From positions 62,001 to 126,000 of the forward strand of contig NZ_JQMG01000001.1 of assembly GCF_000744605.1 (NCBI RefSeq): a stretch of 64,000 nt of DNA. Reading direction: 5' to 3'. Made by a program: the position numbers and the translations under genes. This stretch comes from Methylotenera sp. L2L1 (GTDB lineage Bacteria; Pseudomonadota; Gammaproteobacteria; Burkholderiales; Methylophilaceae). Below are positions 49,859 to 59,322 of this stretch, piece by piece. The stretch's first letter is position 1; each line of letters begins with the position of its first letter. Below the pieces are notes generated by a model. That model saw only the letters and a list, made by a program, of their open reading frames with translations. It was not told the origin of the DNA and did no database searches.

Positions 49859-50470
49859 TTATTTTTTTGGCTTCTCAGCTGAAGGTTTCACCGCTTCAAT
49901 CAATAGCGTGATTTCTACATCGTCACCCACAGGCGCATTAGGTTTTGTACCCCAACCAAAGCCATAATCTGACGCTTTTAAAGAAGTTTTAGCTTCAAAA
50001 CCACTGCGCTCACCGCCCCATGGATCATTACCAAAGCCTAACACTTTAAACGGTAATGCGATTTCTTTAGTCACGCCATTCATCGTAAACTTGCCTGTCA
50101 TCACACCTTCTGTGGCATTTTTTGCTTCAATTTTTGTGCTAACAAAACGCATCTCTGCAAACTGGCCTGCATTCAAGTAATCTTTTTCTTTGATGTGTGC
50201 GTCACGCTTAGCCAGCCCACTGTTGACACTAAGTACATTAATCTTTGCATCAACTGAGGAGTTAGCTAAATTATCTCTATCAATAGAGATACTGCCTGTA
50301 ATTTCATTAAAAGTACCAGAAGCTTTTGCTACAACATGACGAACACTCCAGTTGGCAAAACTATGTGCAGCATCGATATTGTAAGCAACAGGTGCTGCAA
50401 CCGCTGTGTTCATGCCTGAAAATAGTGTGCCCAACAATAATGCTGTCGTTTTTAAATGTGTGTATTTCAT
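49859..50470 (-). CDS. YceI-family periplasmic protein
   Basis: 203 residues with a signal peptide (TTALLLGTLFSGMNTAVAA). The lipocalin-like YceI domain opens YNIDAAHSFANWSVRHVVA and contains GSISIDRDNLANSSVDAKI, LNAGQFAEMRFVSTKIE and GFEAKTSLKASDYGFGWG. The family binds polyisoprenoids such as ubiquinone-like lipids. First gene of the operon with two quinone/electrophile reductases. Confidence 0.92.
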   Translation of the reverse strand: MKYTHLKTTALLLGTLFSGMNTAVAAPVAYNIDAAHSFANWSVRHVVAKASGTFNEITGSISIDRDNLANSSVDAKINVLSVNSGLAKRDAHIKEKDYLNAGQFAEMRFVSTKIEAKNATEGVMTGKFTMNGVTKEIALPFKVLGFGNDPWGGERSGFEAKTSLKASDYGFGWGTKPNAPVGDDVEITLLIEAVKPSAEKPKK

Positions 50471-50868
50471 ACGGTATCCTTTTTATAATCTTAGTATTTT
50501 TTAATCTTTAGTATTTGTGTCGCACTTTTGAGTAAAGTGAAACTGTTACTTTGGAAAACACAGAAGAAGTGTCTCCTTAACCATGAGAGAGTACTTTGCC
50601 GTGAAACTGTTTCTGGTTCGGATGCATACTCTCATCTATAGCGAAGCATGATATTGGTCAAACATAATGGCATAAAGTTGCATCTTCATAATGCAATCAC
50701 ATCATGACACCTACATGAACTCAGTGGCATGAAACCTAGTGACAACCAAACATCATCATTCAAGTTAATTGAATAATTAAGAGCATGTTATTACTAATGA
50801 GAATATACTAATAGCAAATAATTTTGCATGGTTTATTCAAAAAAATTGACTAAGATTTACCAACCCCT
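50471..50868. promoter_or_regulatory. Divergent control region between yceI operon and LysR gene
   Basis: About 400 bases without a gene. It holds an 11-base direct repeat GTGAAACTGTT (50537-50547 and 50601-50611, 64 bases apart) and a pair of TACTAAT repeats near 50795-50815. These are candidate operator elements for the divergent LysR regulator. Nothing else is seen. Confidence 0.4.
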
Positions 50869-51783
50869 ATGTCGATAAAACTTTCTTTAGAATCACTTGA
50901 AGTTTTAGATGCTATCGCCCGTAAAGGCAGCTTTGCCGCAGCGGCAGAGTCATTATTTCGCGTGCCGTCTGCAGTCACTTACACAGTAAGAAAGCTTGAG
51001 GAAGACTTAAATGTCAAACTGTTTAACCGTAGCGGTCACCGTGCAGAGCTTACTTTAGCCGGGGCAGAACTACTTAAAGAAGGTCGCAACCTGCTTAATG
51101 CTGCCAGTGAACTGGAGTCACGAGTTAAACGCGTTGCAAAAGGCGTAGAAACTGAACTCACCATCGCCGTTAGCGATTTATTTGATATCACAAGTGTCTA
51201 CCCCATCTTAGAAAAATTCTATGCCCAGCATTTCGGCACCAGAATAAGACTATCACAAGAAGTATATGGCGGCAGTTGGGATGCACTCATCAGCGGACGT
51301 GCAGATATCGCCTTAGGCGCTCCCGGCGACGCACCGCCGAACGCAGGGTTTATGACAAAACCAATTGGCTCACTGATGTTTAGCTATGCCGTGGCGCCAC
51401 ATCACCCGCTTGCAAAGTTAGCAGAGCCATTGCAAAATCAAGATATTATCCAGTACCGCTCAGTCTCAGCTGCGGATAGCTCACGCAACTTGCCGCCACG
51501 CACTTCAGGCATTTTAACTGGGCAAGATATGCTATCTGTGCCTAATATGCGTTTAAAATTACAAGCACAAATTGCGGGTCTGGGTGCGGGATACATCCCA
51601 CATCAGCTAGCAGAGCAATACGCTAGCAAAGGCTTGCTAGTGATTAAACAGGTCGCAGAACCAAAACATGAAGTCACCATTTTCCTGGCTTGGCGTAGTG
51701 ATGGCGGCAAAGCACAACAATGGCTCATTAAACAACTCCAATTATTGAACATCAATGATATTTTGTTATCACCAGCACAATGA
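50869..51783 (+). CDS. LysR-family transcriptional regulator
   Basis: 304 residues. The N-terminal winged HTH is LESLEVLDAIARKGSFAAAA with FRVPSAVTYTVRKLEEDLNV and the LFNRSGHRAELTLAG wing. A periplasmic-binding-like effector domain follows (from about residue 90). Divergent from the yceI-ene reductase-nitroreductase operon 400 bases away, it is the likely regulator of that operon. The stop overlaps the psiE-like start (ATGA). Confidence 0.92.
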   Translation: MSIKLSLESLEVLDAIARKGSFAAAAESLFRVPSAVTYTVRKLEEDLNVKLFNRSGHRAELTLAGAELLKEGRNLLNAASELESRVKRVAKGVETELTIAVSDLFDITSVYPILEKFYAQHFGTRIRLSQEVYGGSWDALISGRADIALGAPGDAPPNAGFMTKPIGSLMFSYAVAPHHPLAKLAEPLQNQDIIQYRSVSAADSSRNLPPRTSGILTGQDMLSVPNMRLKLQAQIAGLGAGYIPHQLAEQYASKGLLVIKQVAEPKHEVTIFLAWRSDGGKAQQWLIKQLQLLNINDILLSPAQ

Positions 51784-52247
51784 AAGAAATTAGCATGTCA
51801 CAAGATCAACTTCCAAAGAACTTTTCCACTATCAATAACTACGCTATCAAGGCCATGCAATGGCTAAATGGCTTTGCACACATCATTATCGGGCTTGCAC
51901 TTGCCACCTCCGTCATCATGTTTACTTGGCTGTTCTTTAAAGATGTCTATGCCGCGGCAACTGCGCATAATCTTGTACATGGTTTCTTACACGCGCTGGG
52001 CACACTAATGCTGCTATGGTCAATTTCAGCGCTTATCTCTGCGGAAATACGTTACCTGCAAGGTAGCAAGCTATTGGTAGAAACGTTTGTCGAAGTTGTA
52101 CTCGTACTGTTCTTACGTAAATTAATTGTGATGCCGGTGCAGGATCTTTCACCAACCACAGAAGAGATTGCAACATGGGTGGGAGGCGCTTTCGTACTAG
52201 GTTTAGTTTATGTACTAATTCGCTGGGGTCAAAAGCAAAATGAGTAA
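51780..52247 (+). CDS. PsiE-like phosphate-starvation-inducible membrane protein
   Basis: 155 residues with four membrane helices. Matching segments are MQWLNGFAHIIIGLALATSV, ISAEIRYLQGSKLLVETFVE, VVLVLFLRKLIVMPVQD and EIATWVGGAFVLGLVYVLIR, the typical PsiE order. It may start at 51780 or at the internal ATG 51795 (MSQDQLPK). Translationally coupled to the LysR gene. No Pho box recognised. Confidence 0.8.
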   Translation: MKEISMSQDQLPKNFSTINNYAIKAMQWLNGFAHIIIGLALATSVIMFTWLFFKDVYAAATAHNLVHGFLHALGTLMLLWSISALISAEIRYLQGSKLLVETFVEVVLVLFLRKLIVMPVQDLSPTTEEIATWVGGAFVLGLVYVLIRWGQKQNE

Positions 52248-52285
52248 GAAAATAAATAATACTAAGCAATTGATTTAATATATAA

Positions 52286-52804
<519 letters not shown>

Positions 52805-52834
52805 TTACACCCAATAGTCAAACATGGCTCACAT

Positions 52835-52861
52835 AAAAAAACCCGCCGAAGCGGGTTTTTT
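52835..52861. terminator. Rho-independent terminator after tadA
   Basis: AAAAAACCCGC-CGAA-GCGGGTTTTTT, a perfect stem with flanking A and T runs, between the convergent tadA and YccA-like genes. Works in both directions. Confidence 0.93.
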
Positions 52862-52890
52862 AATCTAAACGTATGCACTAACAATCGCGA

Positions 52891-53580
52891 TTAATCGTTA
52901 CTGCCCATCAAGCCCATTAACAACTGCAACAAGCTAGTAAATAGGTTATAGATGCTTAAATAAAGACCTAGCGTCGCCATCACGTAATTGGTTTCACCAC
53001 CGTTTACGATACGGCTAACATCATACAAAATAAAGCCAGAGAACAAGATGACACCAACAGCTGACAACGCAAGTGCCATGGCTGGGATTTGTAAAAAGAT
53101 ATTAGCCAAAGAAGCAACGATTAGCAAAATAATACCAACCATTAAGAACTTGCCCATGAAGCTAAAGTCTTTTTTGGTGGTGGTTGCAATACCAGCCAAT
53201 GTCATCAGAATAATACCTGTACCGCCAGCCGCTAAACCAACGATTTGCGCACCGTTACTCAGGTTAAGTGCATGTTGCAGAATTGGGCCAAGTAACATAC
53301 CCATTAAGAATGTTAGGCCTAATAAAAGCACTACACCGAAACTGCTGTTACGGTTAGCAGAAATGGCTGCAAATAGACCATACATGACGGCCATTGCACC
53401 AATTGCAAAAATAAATGGATGTTGCTGTGCAATCGCAAAATTCATGCTCATGCCGATAAAAGCACCAATCACTGTTGGAATCATTGTCAAACCCAACAGC
53501 GCGTATGTATTACGCAAGACTCGATTCGTCGCTAATTCAGCCGACTCTGAACGACCTAATACTGGGGTGTTGTCTAACAT
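52891..53580 (-). CDS. Bax inhibitor-1/YccA family membrane protein
   Basis: 229 residues with seven hydrophobic helices. The family pattern is LRNTYALLGLTMIPTVIGAF at the N-terminus, SFMGKFLMVGIILLIVASLA in the middle, and FSGFILYDVSRIVNGGETNY then LGLYLSIYNLFTSLLQLLMG at the C-terminus. E. coli YccA modulates FtsH and YbhL is a homolog. Single gene. Confidence 0.93.
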   Translation of the reverse strand: MLDNTPVLGRSESAELATNRVLRNTYALLGLTMIPTVIGAFIGMSMNFAIAQQHPFIFAIGAMAVMYGLFAAISANRNSSFGVVLLLGLTFLMGMLLGPILQHALNLSNGAQIVGLAAGGTGIILMTLAGIATTTKKDFSFMGKFLMVGIILLIVASLANIFLQIPAMALALSAVGVILFSGFILYDVSRIVNGGETNYVMATLGLYLSIYNLFTSLLQLLMGLMGSND

Positions 53581-53669
53581 TGTTTATTTCCTTTATATTA
53601 AAAATACAACTAACACTAAGATACCGATTAAGGCCATAAGTTTCAAGTAAAATTTATAATTGAAACAGT

Positions 53670-54053
53670 CTAAAATGGGATACGCAACGCAGAAAATATA
53701 TAAGCAGTTAGAAGCAAAACCGCCCATACTAAAATCGTCATTGGAATACTTTTCTCATCGTCACCATTAGTATAAAAAAAGTGACCGTACAATGTAGTAA
53801 ATTTAGTCATCCCCATTATAAAACCTGCTATCGCCGGTAATAATATGCTAACCAGTAGTAGGTAACTAGCTGATATACCATAAAGCCAACGAAAAGGGTT
53901 TAACAAAGGGCTCCTTACGCTACCAGATATCAATGAGACTATAACAACAATGCCGAAATTAAACGCAATAGGAGCCAATATAGCAGTCCCCAGCCTATCC
54001 AGAAGACTCGGCTCTTCATCTTGCTCTAATTGCTTAGTTTTGTTCTGCATCAC
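53670..54053 (-). CDS. Membrane protein of unknown function
   Basis: 127 residues. A charged cytoplasmic N-terminus (KTKQLEQDEEPSLLDRLGTA) precedes three hydrophobic segments at about 28-44, 62-82 and 104-122. It lies 33 bases after nagZ's direction-matched neighbour boundary, between nagZ and the YccA-like gene. No family recognised. Confidence 0.65.
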   Translation of the reverse strand: MMQNKTKQLEQDEEPSLLDRLGTAILAPIAFNFGIVVIVSLISGSVRSPLLNPFRWLYGISASYLLLVSILLPAIAGFIMGMTKFTTLYGHFFYTNGDDEKSIPMTILVWAVLLLTAYIFSALRIPF

Positions 54054-54086
54054 TTAACTCTAATAGCTTCTCAATCTAACTATTAA

Positions 54087-55133
54087 TTAGGAAAACAGCT
54101 CACCCTCAACTATTCCAACCTGCGCCACTTGATGCACTGCATCTACAAACGCTGCACTCTCATGCAATGCATCCATCGTTAACGGGTGCTTATGCCCATG
54201 CATACGCGCTAATCGGCTCAAGCTTTGTGCAGAGATAGTCCAACTTAGATTGTCCAGCAGTTCATCTGCCATAGTTGGCTGATTGCATAACAGCACCATA
54301 TCACACCCTGCATTAAGCGCTTCTAGCGCACGGGTGGTGACATCACCGCCTGCCGTTGCTGCTTCCATGCTTAAATCGTCGCTAAAAATCACGCCATTGA
54401 AGCCTAAGCGCTCACGCAATACTTTTTGTAACCAGCGTGGTGAAAAACCAGCAGGCTTATTATCAACTTTGGCGTAAATCACATGGGCGGGCATAATGGC
54501 CTGTATGCCATCATCAATCAGCATTCTAAAAGGCTGCATATCATGCTGTGCAATCTGGTCAAACTCACGCTCATCCACTGGCATACTCACATGCGAATCT
54601 GCCACCACAAACCCATGCCCAGGAAAGTGCTTACCTACGGCTGCCATGCCGCCTTTCTTTAAGCCTTGCATCAGCGCATAAGCTAAATCACTAATCGCTT
54701 GTGAATTTAAATGAAATGCACGGTCGCCTATCACCAAGCTATCGCCATAATCCATATCCAGCACTGGTGTGAAACTAAAATCTACGCCGTGGGCACGTAG
54801 CTCTGCGGCTAAAATCCAACCGGCTTCTGTGGCTAGCTCTTTGGCTTTTTTAGGATTTTTATCCCAAATTTTGCCAAATTCACGCATGGGAGGAATTTTA
54901 GTGAAACCATCTCTAAAGCGCTGTACGCGCCCGCCTTCATGATCAACTGCAATCAACAACGGCGGTTGGCGTACCGCATGAATACTTGCAGTAAGCGCTT
55001 TAAGCTGCGCATTATTTTCATAATTACGCTTAAATAGAATCACGCCACCGACTAGGGGGTGCTTTAAACGTCGTATGTCATCATCGGTTAATTCCGTGCC
55101 GACAACATCTAACATGACTGGACCTAAACTCAT
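54087..55133 (-). CDS. nagZ: Beta-N-acetylhexosaminidase of peptidoglycan recycling
   Basis: 348-residue GH3 cytoplasmic enzyme cutting GlcNAc from anhydro-muropeptides. The active-site stretch KHFPGHGFVVADSHVSMPVD has the His/Asp pair, DHEGGRVQRFRDGFT is the substrate loop, and GVIFSDDLSMEAA carries the nucleophilic Asp. The ATG at 55133 follows AGAGA, giving MSLGPVMLDVVGTEL; the longer frame overlaps the permease gene. Last gene of a five-gene minus operon with a peptide transporter and a YkuD enzyme. Confidence 0.96.
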   Translation of the reverse strand: MSLGPVMLDVVGTELTDDDIRRLKHPLVGGVILFKRNYENNAQLKALTASIHAVRQPPLLIAVDHEGGRVQRFRDGFTKIPPMREFGKIWDKNPKKAKELATEAGWILAAELRAHGVDFSFTPVLDMDYGDSLVIGDRAFHLNSQAISDLAYALMQGLKKGGMAAVGKHFPGHGFVVADSHVSMPVDEREFDQIAQHDMQPFRMLIDDGIQAIMPAHVIYAKVDNKPAGFSPRWLQKVLRERLGFNGVIFSDDLSMEAATAGGDVTTRALEALNAGCDMVLLCNQPTMADELLDNLSWTISAQSLSRLARMHGHKHPLTMDALHESAAFVDAVHQVAQVGIVEGELFS

Positions 55134-55146
55134 GCAATCTCTTTTC

Positions 55147-55938
55147 TTAATCTGGTTTTCTAACATCCAAAGCGTCGCGCAAATAGTCTCCGCCTAGATT
55201 AATGGCTAAAATCAAACTCATCAAACATCCGCCTACAATTAATACATAATGCGGGGCAATTAACATATAGCGCACAGCATCTCGCAACATGGCACCCCAA
55301 GAGGCATCTGGTGCTTGTATCCCCAAGCCTAGAAATGACAAGCTAGCCTCTGCAATCATGACACTCGCTAAACTATAAGTGGCTTCTACCACCAAGATTG
55401 ATGCTAATAAAGGCAATATATGCTTAAACAGCAAACGCGGCACACCTGCGCCCAAGGACTCTGCGGCCTGCACATGCTGGCGATGACGCAAACTTAAGGT
55501 CTGCCCACGCGTTAATCGCGCATAGCTTACCCAACCGGTTAGACATAAAGCCATGATTAAGTTGCCAAGCCCAGGCCCTAATACAGCAGCAAAAGCAATT
55601 GCTAATAAGATACCTGGGAACGCTAAAAAGATATCAGTTACTTGCATCAATACTGCATCTACCCTGCCCCCGTAAAATCCAGCCAGCAGGCCAATGAGCA
55701 CACCTACTGCCATTGTCACGCCAGTGACAATCAGTGCAACGAGGAACGATACTTCCACACCGCTTAACACACGCGCCAAAATATCTCGGCCCAAGTCATC
55801 CGCACCAAACCAATGCTGAGTAGTCGGCGCTTGTAAAATCACATCTAAATCAATCGCATTGGGGCTAAGTTGCAGCACATTTCCGACCACTACCGCAACC
55901 AGCCACAACACTAAAATTAAATAGGCAATAAATTTCAT
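55147..55938 (-). CDS. Oligopeptide-type ABC transporter permease, DppC/OppC-like
   Basis: 263-residue inner-membrane permease with about six helices. The N-terminus has HWFGADDLGRDILARVLSGV, typical of DppC. The EAA-loop region reads SLGAGVPRLLFKHILPLL, and SLSFLGLGIQAPDASWGAML is the family C-terminal signature. The partner permease lies 199 bases upstream, separated by a dRS3-like repeat. No ATP-binding subunit is encoded in the operon. Confidence 0.93.
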   Translation of the reverse strand: MKFIAYLILVLWLVAVVVGNVLQLSPNAIDLDVILQAPTTQHWFGADDLGRDILARVLSGVEVSFLVALIVTGVTMAVGVLIGLLAGFYGGRVDAVLMQVTDIFLAFPGILLAIAFAAVLGPGLGNLIMALCLTGWVSYARLTRGQTLSLRHRQHVQAAESLGAGVPRLLFKHILPLLASILVVEATYSLASVMIAEASLSFLGLGIQAPDASWGAMLRDAVRYMLIAPHYVLIVGGCLMSLILAINLGGDYLRDALDVRKPD

Positions 55939-55998
55939 TAAATAGTCTTAATATTGAGCGTTTTGCACGATGCAGTTTTAACCTTAAAAACTTACAAC

Positions 55999-56073
55999 TC
56001 CGTCATTCCCGCGAAAGCGGGAATCCATTTTAATGAAACAGTTAGATGGATCCCCGCTTTCGCGAGGATGACG
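55999..56073. repeat. dRS3-like inverted-repeat element inside the transporter operon
   Basis: TCCGTCATTCCC at one end and a decayed GAGGATGACG at the other. One intact ATTCCC-N8-GGGAAT unit is at 56005-56024; its partner at 56050-56069 is mutated to ATCCCC-N8-CGAGGAT form. It sits between the two permease genes. Confidence 0.8.
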
Positions 56074-56137
56074 ATATGAGAAACATTGATGAGAAAATAT
56101 CATTCGTGTAAAGCGCTCACCAAATATATTACATGCA

Positions 56138-57052
56138 CTAAGCATGGCGCACTCTAGGGTCAGCAAATCTATATAAAACATCCGTGGCTAGATTCACCAG
56201 CACGTAGCTTAAAGCAACAATCAGCACACAGGCTTGCGTGACAGGGTAATCACGCTTTTCTATACTCTCTACCAGTAATCGCCCCACGCCATCCCAGCTA
56301 AAAATAGTTTCAGTAATGACAGTACCAGCTAGTAGGCTACCCATCTGTAAGCCAACAATCGTAATAATCGGCAATAACGCTGCACGTAAAGCATGACGCA
56401 ATATCACGGTTTGCTCACTTAAGCCTTTAGCGCGTGCGGTACGAATATAATCATCGTTTAACACTTCCAGCAAACTGGTCCGCGTCATCCGTGTCAAAAT
56501 CGCACTTAAACCAAACCCTAAAGTAATGGCTGGTAAAATGATTGAGGTACCGGAATCCATCCCACTCACCGGCAGCCAACCTAACCAGACAGCAAATATC
56601 AGCATCAGCACCGGCCCAAGCCAGAAAGCAGGCATCGCTGATAAACGCACAGAAACAATGGTCACTATAAAATCTTGCCAACGTCCGGCTTTAAGCGCAG
56701 CAAAAATACCTAACGGCACACCAATCACAATGCCAATCAATAATGATAGCAATGCCAGTTTGAGGGTGGCAGGATAACGCGCTTGAATCAACTCAATAAT
56801 CGGAGTTTGTGTATGAATAGACTTACCAAGGTCACCATGCATCAACTTTGCCAAATAGCTTCCAAATTGCTTAACCAGCGGCTGATTTAGCCCTAAGTCT
56901 GCACGTAACGCTTCTCTATCTGCCACATTTGCCGACTCGCCCAGCATGACATCAACTGGGTCGCCCGGTACCAAATGAATCAGCAAAAAAGTGAGTAGCA
57001 ATACGCCGAAAATGACAGTCAATAAACTGGTTAAACGCTTGATGGGATTCAT
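56138..57052 (-). CDS. Oligopeptide-type ABC transporter permease, DppB/OppB-like
   Basis: 304-residue permease with six helices. The N-terminus has the VFGVLLLTFLLIHLVPGDPV signature with VMLGE. DLGLNQPLVKQFGSYLAKLM and GDLGKSI follow, as in OppB/DppB. The EAA loop reads AKGLSEQTVILRHALRAALL. It pairs with the DppC-like gene downstream and follows the YkuD gene by 95 bases. Confidence 0.93.
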   Translation of the reverse strand: MNPIKRLTSLLTVIFGVLLLTFLLIHLVPGDPVDVMLGESANVADREALRADLGLNQPLVKQFGSYLAKLMHGDLGKSIHTQTPIIELIQARYPATLKLALLSLLIGIVIGVPLGIFAALKAGRWQDFIVTIVSVRLSAMPAFWLGPVLMLIFAVWLGWLPVSGMDSGTSIILPAITLGFGLSAILTRMTRTSLLEVLNDDYIRTARAKGLSEQTVILRHALRAALLPIITIVGLQMGSLLAGTVITETIFSWDGVGRLLVESIEKRDYPVTQACVLIVALSYVLVNLATDVLYRFADPRVRHA

Positions 57053-57147
57053 GACTACTTCTCGTTACCAAAGCTGCAAGAAGCAATGAGAGCCACTAAA
57101 TGATGCGTCAGTGTTTGGTACGCCACGGTCAGATAAAAATACACGCA

Positions 57148-57627
57148 TTAATCAGCAATCATCACAGAAGTACCTGCCGGCACTAGATTAAACAGCTCAA
57201 CGATATCTGCATTGCGCATACGGATGCATCCGTGCGACTCAGGCTGACCAACGGCAACACTATCAGGCGTGCCATGAATATAAATATAGCGCTGCATCGT
57301 ATCCACATTACCTAAGCGATTTTTGCCAGGCTCATTGCCAGATAACCACAAAATACGTGTCAGTATCCAATCACGGTTAGGGAATTCTGCCATCAATTCT
57401 GGCGTGCAAATTTCACCTGTTGGCCTACGGCCGACAAATACGGTATTGAGTGGCTGCTTATCGCCGATTTTGGCGCGAATAATATGTGCACCCAATGGCG
57501 TACAACCGCTATTTTTTTCACAGCCGACGCCATTAGCCGCACTAGAGATAGCATATTTCGCTTTAACCTTGCCAGTGTCGTCGAGTAAGGTTAGCTTCTG
57601 CTGCAAAATAGAAATATTAATGTGCAT
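57148..57627 (-). CDS. YkuD-domain enzyme without signal peptide, ElsL-like L,D-carboxypeptidase candidate
   Basis: 159 residues consisting only of a YkuD (L,D-transpeptidase-fold) domain. The catalytic motif is intact: IHGTPDSVAVGQPESHGCIRM, with His, Ser-His-Gly and the nucleophilic Cys. The N-terminus MHINISILQQKLTLLDDTG has no hydrophobic signal, so the enzyme should stay in the cytoplasm, unlike periplasmic L,D-transpeptidases. A cytoplasmic YkuD L,D-carboxypeptidase class (ElsL of Acinetobacter) recycles tetrapeptides. It overlaps the binding-protein gene by 11 bases and shares its operon with peptide permeases and nagZ, so a recycling role is a good inference. Confidence 0.8.
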   Translation of the reverse strand: MHINISILQQKLTLLDDTGKVKAKYAISSAANGVGCEKNSGCTPLGAHIIRAKIGDKQPLNTVFVGRRPTGEICTPELMAEFPNRDWILTRILWLSGNEPGKNRLGNVDTMQRYIYIHGTPDSVAVGQPESHGCIRMRNADIVELFNLVPAGTSVMIAD

Positions 57628-59074
57628 ATTTACGTATTGTAGCTAAATCATCCCAGTTGCCATCTGGTTTTGGTGAGTAGTTAGTGATATTTTTATTAAA
57701 CACCGCAAACTGTCCCTCGTACCATAGTGGAATATAAGGCAATTGTTCATGAATCCTAGAAGTTGCTGCCTGCCAGTCTTCTTTTGCGAGTAAGCCATCT
57801 AATGTTGCATCGGAAAACCGGCCACGATTAAAGCCATTAGGCGGAAAATGATGGCTACCAAATACTTTTGTATAGATTTCAGGGGTTTTGATACCCACCC
57901 AAGTGAGCCCAAACAATTGGAAATTTCCTTGTTTAACATCTTCAAAAAAAGTACCCCAATCTAGGCTGCGTATTTCCAGCTCAATGCCAGCAGGGCGCAT
58001 TTGCGCTTGCAATATGGTTGCGATACGCACGCGTTGTGCATCTGTAGAGGTTTTATAAATAAGCTTAATTGGCACATTAAACCCTGCTTCGGTCAGCAAG
58101 CGCTTAGCCAGCGCAGGGTTGTAATCATAGGCGTTTAAGTCAGCGTTACCCGCATAATGCTCTGGCGGCAAAATGGCACCCGCAATACGGGTGTGGTCGA
58201 CCATTACTTTATGAATCAAGGTTTGCCGATCAATCGCATGCGCAATCGCTTGCCTTACTTTGAGATTGCTCAACACTGGGTCTTGCATATTCAAGCCTAA
58301 ATAGGAGTAGTTAACCCCTGGGCTCGTTTTCACTGTCACTTCAGGCTTGGTTTGCAGGTACTTAACCAACTCAGCAGGTAGCTCGCCTTGCAATAAATCA
58401 GTTTCGCCACGTAATAGTTTCAGCACTCGGACTGTCGGGTCTTTCACTTCACTGAAGGTAATGATTTGACCATCGGAAACTCTGCGTAGCACTAACTTAG
58501 CCTCCTTCTCAACAAAAGCCAGTGGGCCATTACCTATAGGATGATGCGCAAAGTCATGCTGCTGTGCGAGTAAGTGCTTTGGCATAATCCCAATAATCAA
58601 TTTCGCTGCGAAATAGGGATCTGGCTGTTTAAGGTAGAAAGTGAGGTGATCTGTATCATGCACCGTAATTTTCTGGATATTGGCATACTCAGCGCTGAGT
58701 GGTGAATTAGCCAATTGGACAATCGCATCATAAGTCGCTTTTACGTCCTCAGCATTAAGTGGCTGTTGATTGTGAAATAGTGGGCGCGGTGACCTTAAAG
58801 AAACGAGATACTCCGTTGTATTGACCGTCTTCCAATCTGCCAATTTTGGGGTTGGCTTGAAATTCTCATCAAAATCAACCAATGGTTGATAAATTAAACG
58901 CATCACCCGTTCAGATGCCGCATCTGTCGCCACTCGCGGATCTAAGCTCAAAGGTGCTTGAGATAGCGCAAAGTGAATAGGTGCAGATTGATGCACCCCT
59001 TCATATTGATGTTCACGACCGCAAGCGCCAAGCTGCAAAAGGCAGATGAGCAATAAAAAATTCAATAATTTCAT
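57617..59074 (-). CDS. Peptide-binding lipoprotein of an ABC transporter (SBP family 5)
   Basis: 485 residues. A lipoprotein signal ends LLQLGACG with the lipidated Cys near 18. The family 5 fold shows IHFALSQAPLSLDPRVATDA, VRMI-like ERVMRLIYQPLVDFDENFKP, LKVRQAIAHAIDRQTLIHKV and PEHYAGNADLNAYDYNPALA. It is homologous to the Dpp/Opp/MppA/YejA binding proteins. First gene of the operon with a YkuD enzyme, two permeases and nagZ, so murein-derived peptides or muropeptides are a plausible ligand. Confidence 0.9.
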   Translation of the reverse strand: MKLLNFLLLICLLQLGACGREHQYEGVHQSAPIHFALSQAPLSLDPRVATDAASERVMRLIYQPLVDFDENFKPTPKLADWKTVNTTEYLVSLRSPRPLFHNQQPLNAEDVKATYDAIVQLANSPLSAEYANIQKITVHDTDHLTFYLKQPDPYFAAKLIIGIMPKHLLAQQHDFAHHPIGNGPLAFVEKEAKLVLRRVSDGQIITFSEVKDPTVRVLKLLRGETDLLQGELPAELVKYLQTKPEVTVKTSPGVNYSYLGLNMQDPVLSNLKVRQAIAHAIDRQTLIHKVMVDHTRIAGAILPPEHYAGNADLNAYDYNPALAKRLLTEAGFNVPIKLIYKTSTDAQRVRIATILQAQMRPAGIELEIRSLDWGTFFEDVKQGNFQLFGLTWVGIKTPEIYTKVFGSHHFPPNGFNRGRFSDATLDGLLAKEDWQAATSRIHEQLPYIPLWYEGQFAVFNKNITNYSPKPDGNWDDLATIRKYAH

Positions 59075-59211
59075 GTGCGTCAGTTTACTTGATTTACAAA
59101 AAATAAGGATTCAAGTGGCCGCTGAAAACACGACTTTCTGCAAAGTTATCTCATCTAACTATAAGTTTTTTTTAATTTAGCCATTTTTAATTTTTTTGAA
59201 TTGCAATCGAT

Positions 59212-59225
59212 TTGATTTGAATCAA
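59212..59225. promoter_or_regulatory. FNR/ANR box upstream of ccoN
   Basis: TTGAT-TTGA-ATCAA is a perfect palindromic match to the FNR/CRP-class consensus TTGAT-N4-ATCAA. Centred about 104 bases before the ccoN ATG, it is suited to oxygen-dependent activation of the cbb3 operon. No strong -10 was recognised downstream. Confidence 0.85.
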
Positions 59226-59322
59226 ATGCCATTACCCAAAGCTGCGACAAAATGCCACGTGTAAAAATCGCAATAAATTATTAATAGCACTTTAAAGCAC
59301 TTTTTGGTGGGGGGAGAACTAA

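Noticed and set aside
55984-56181. 65-codon frame containing HPRESGDP and DSRFRGNDG
   Set aside because: This peptide is the translation of the dRS3-like repeat and is a common false gene.
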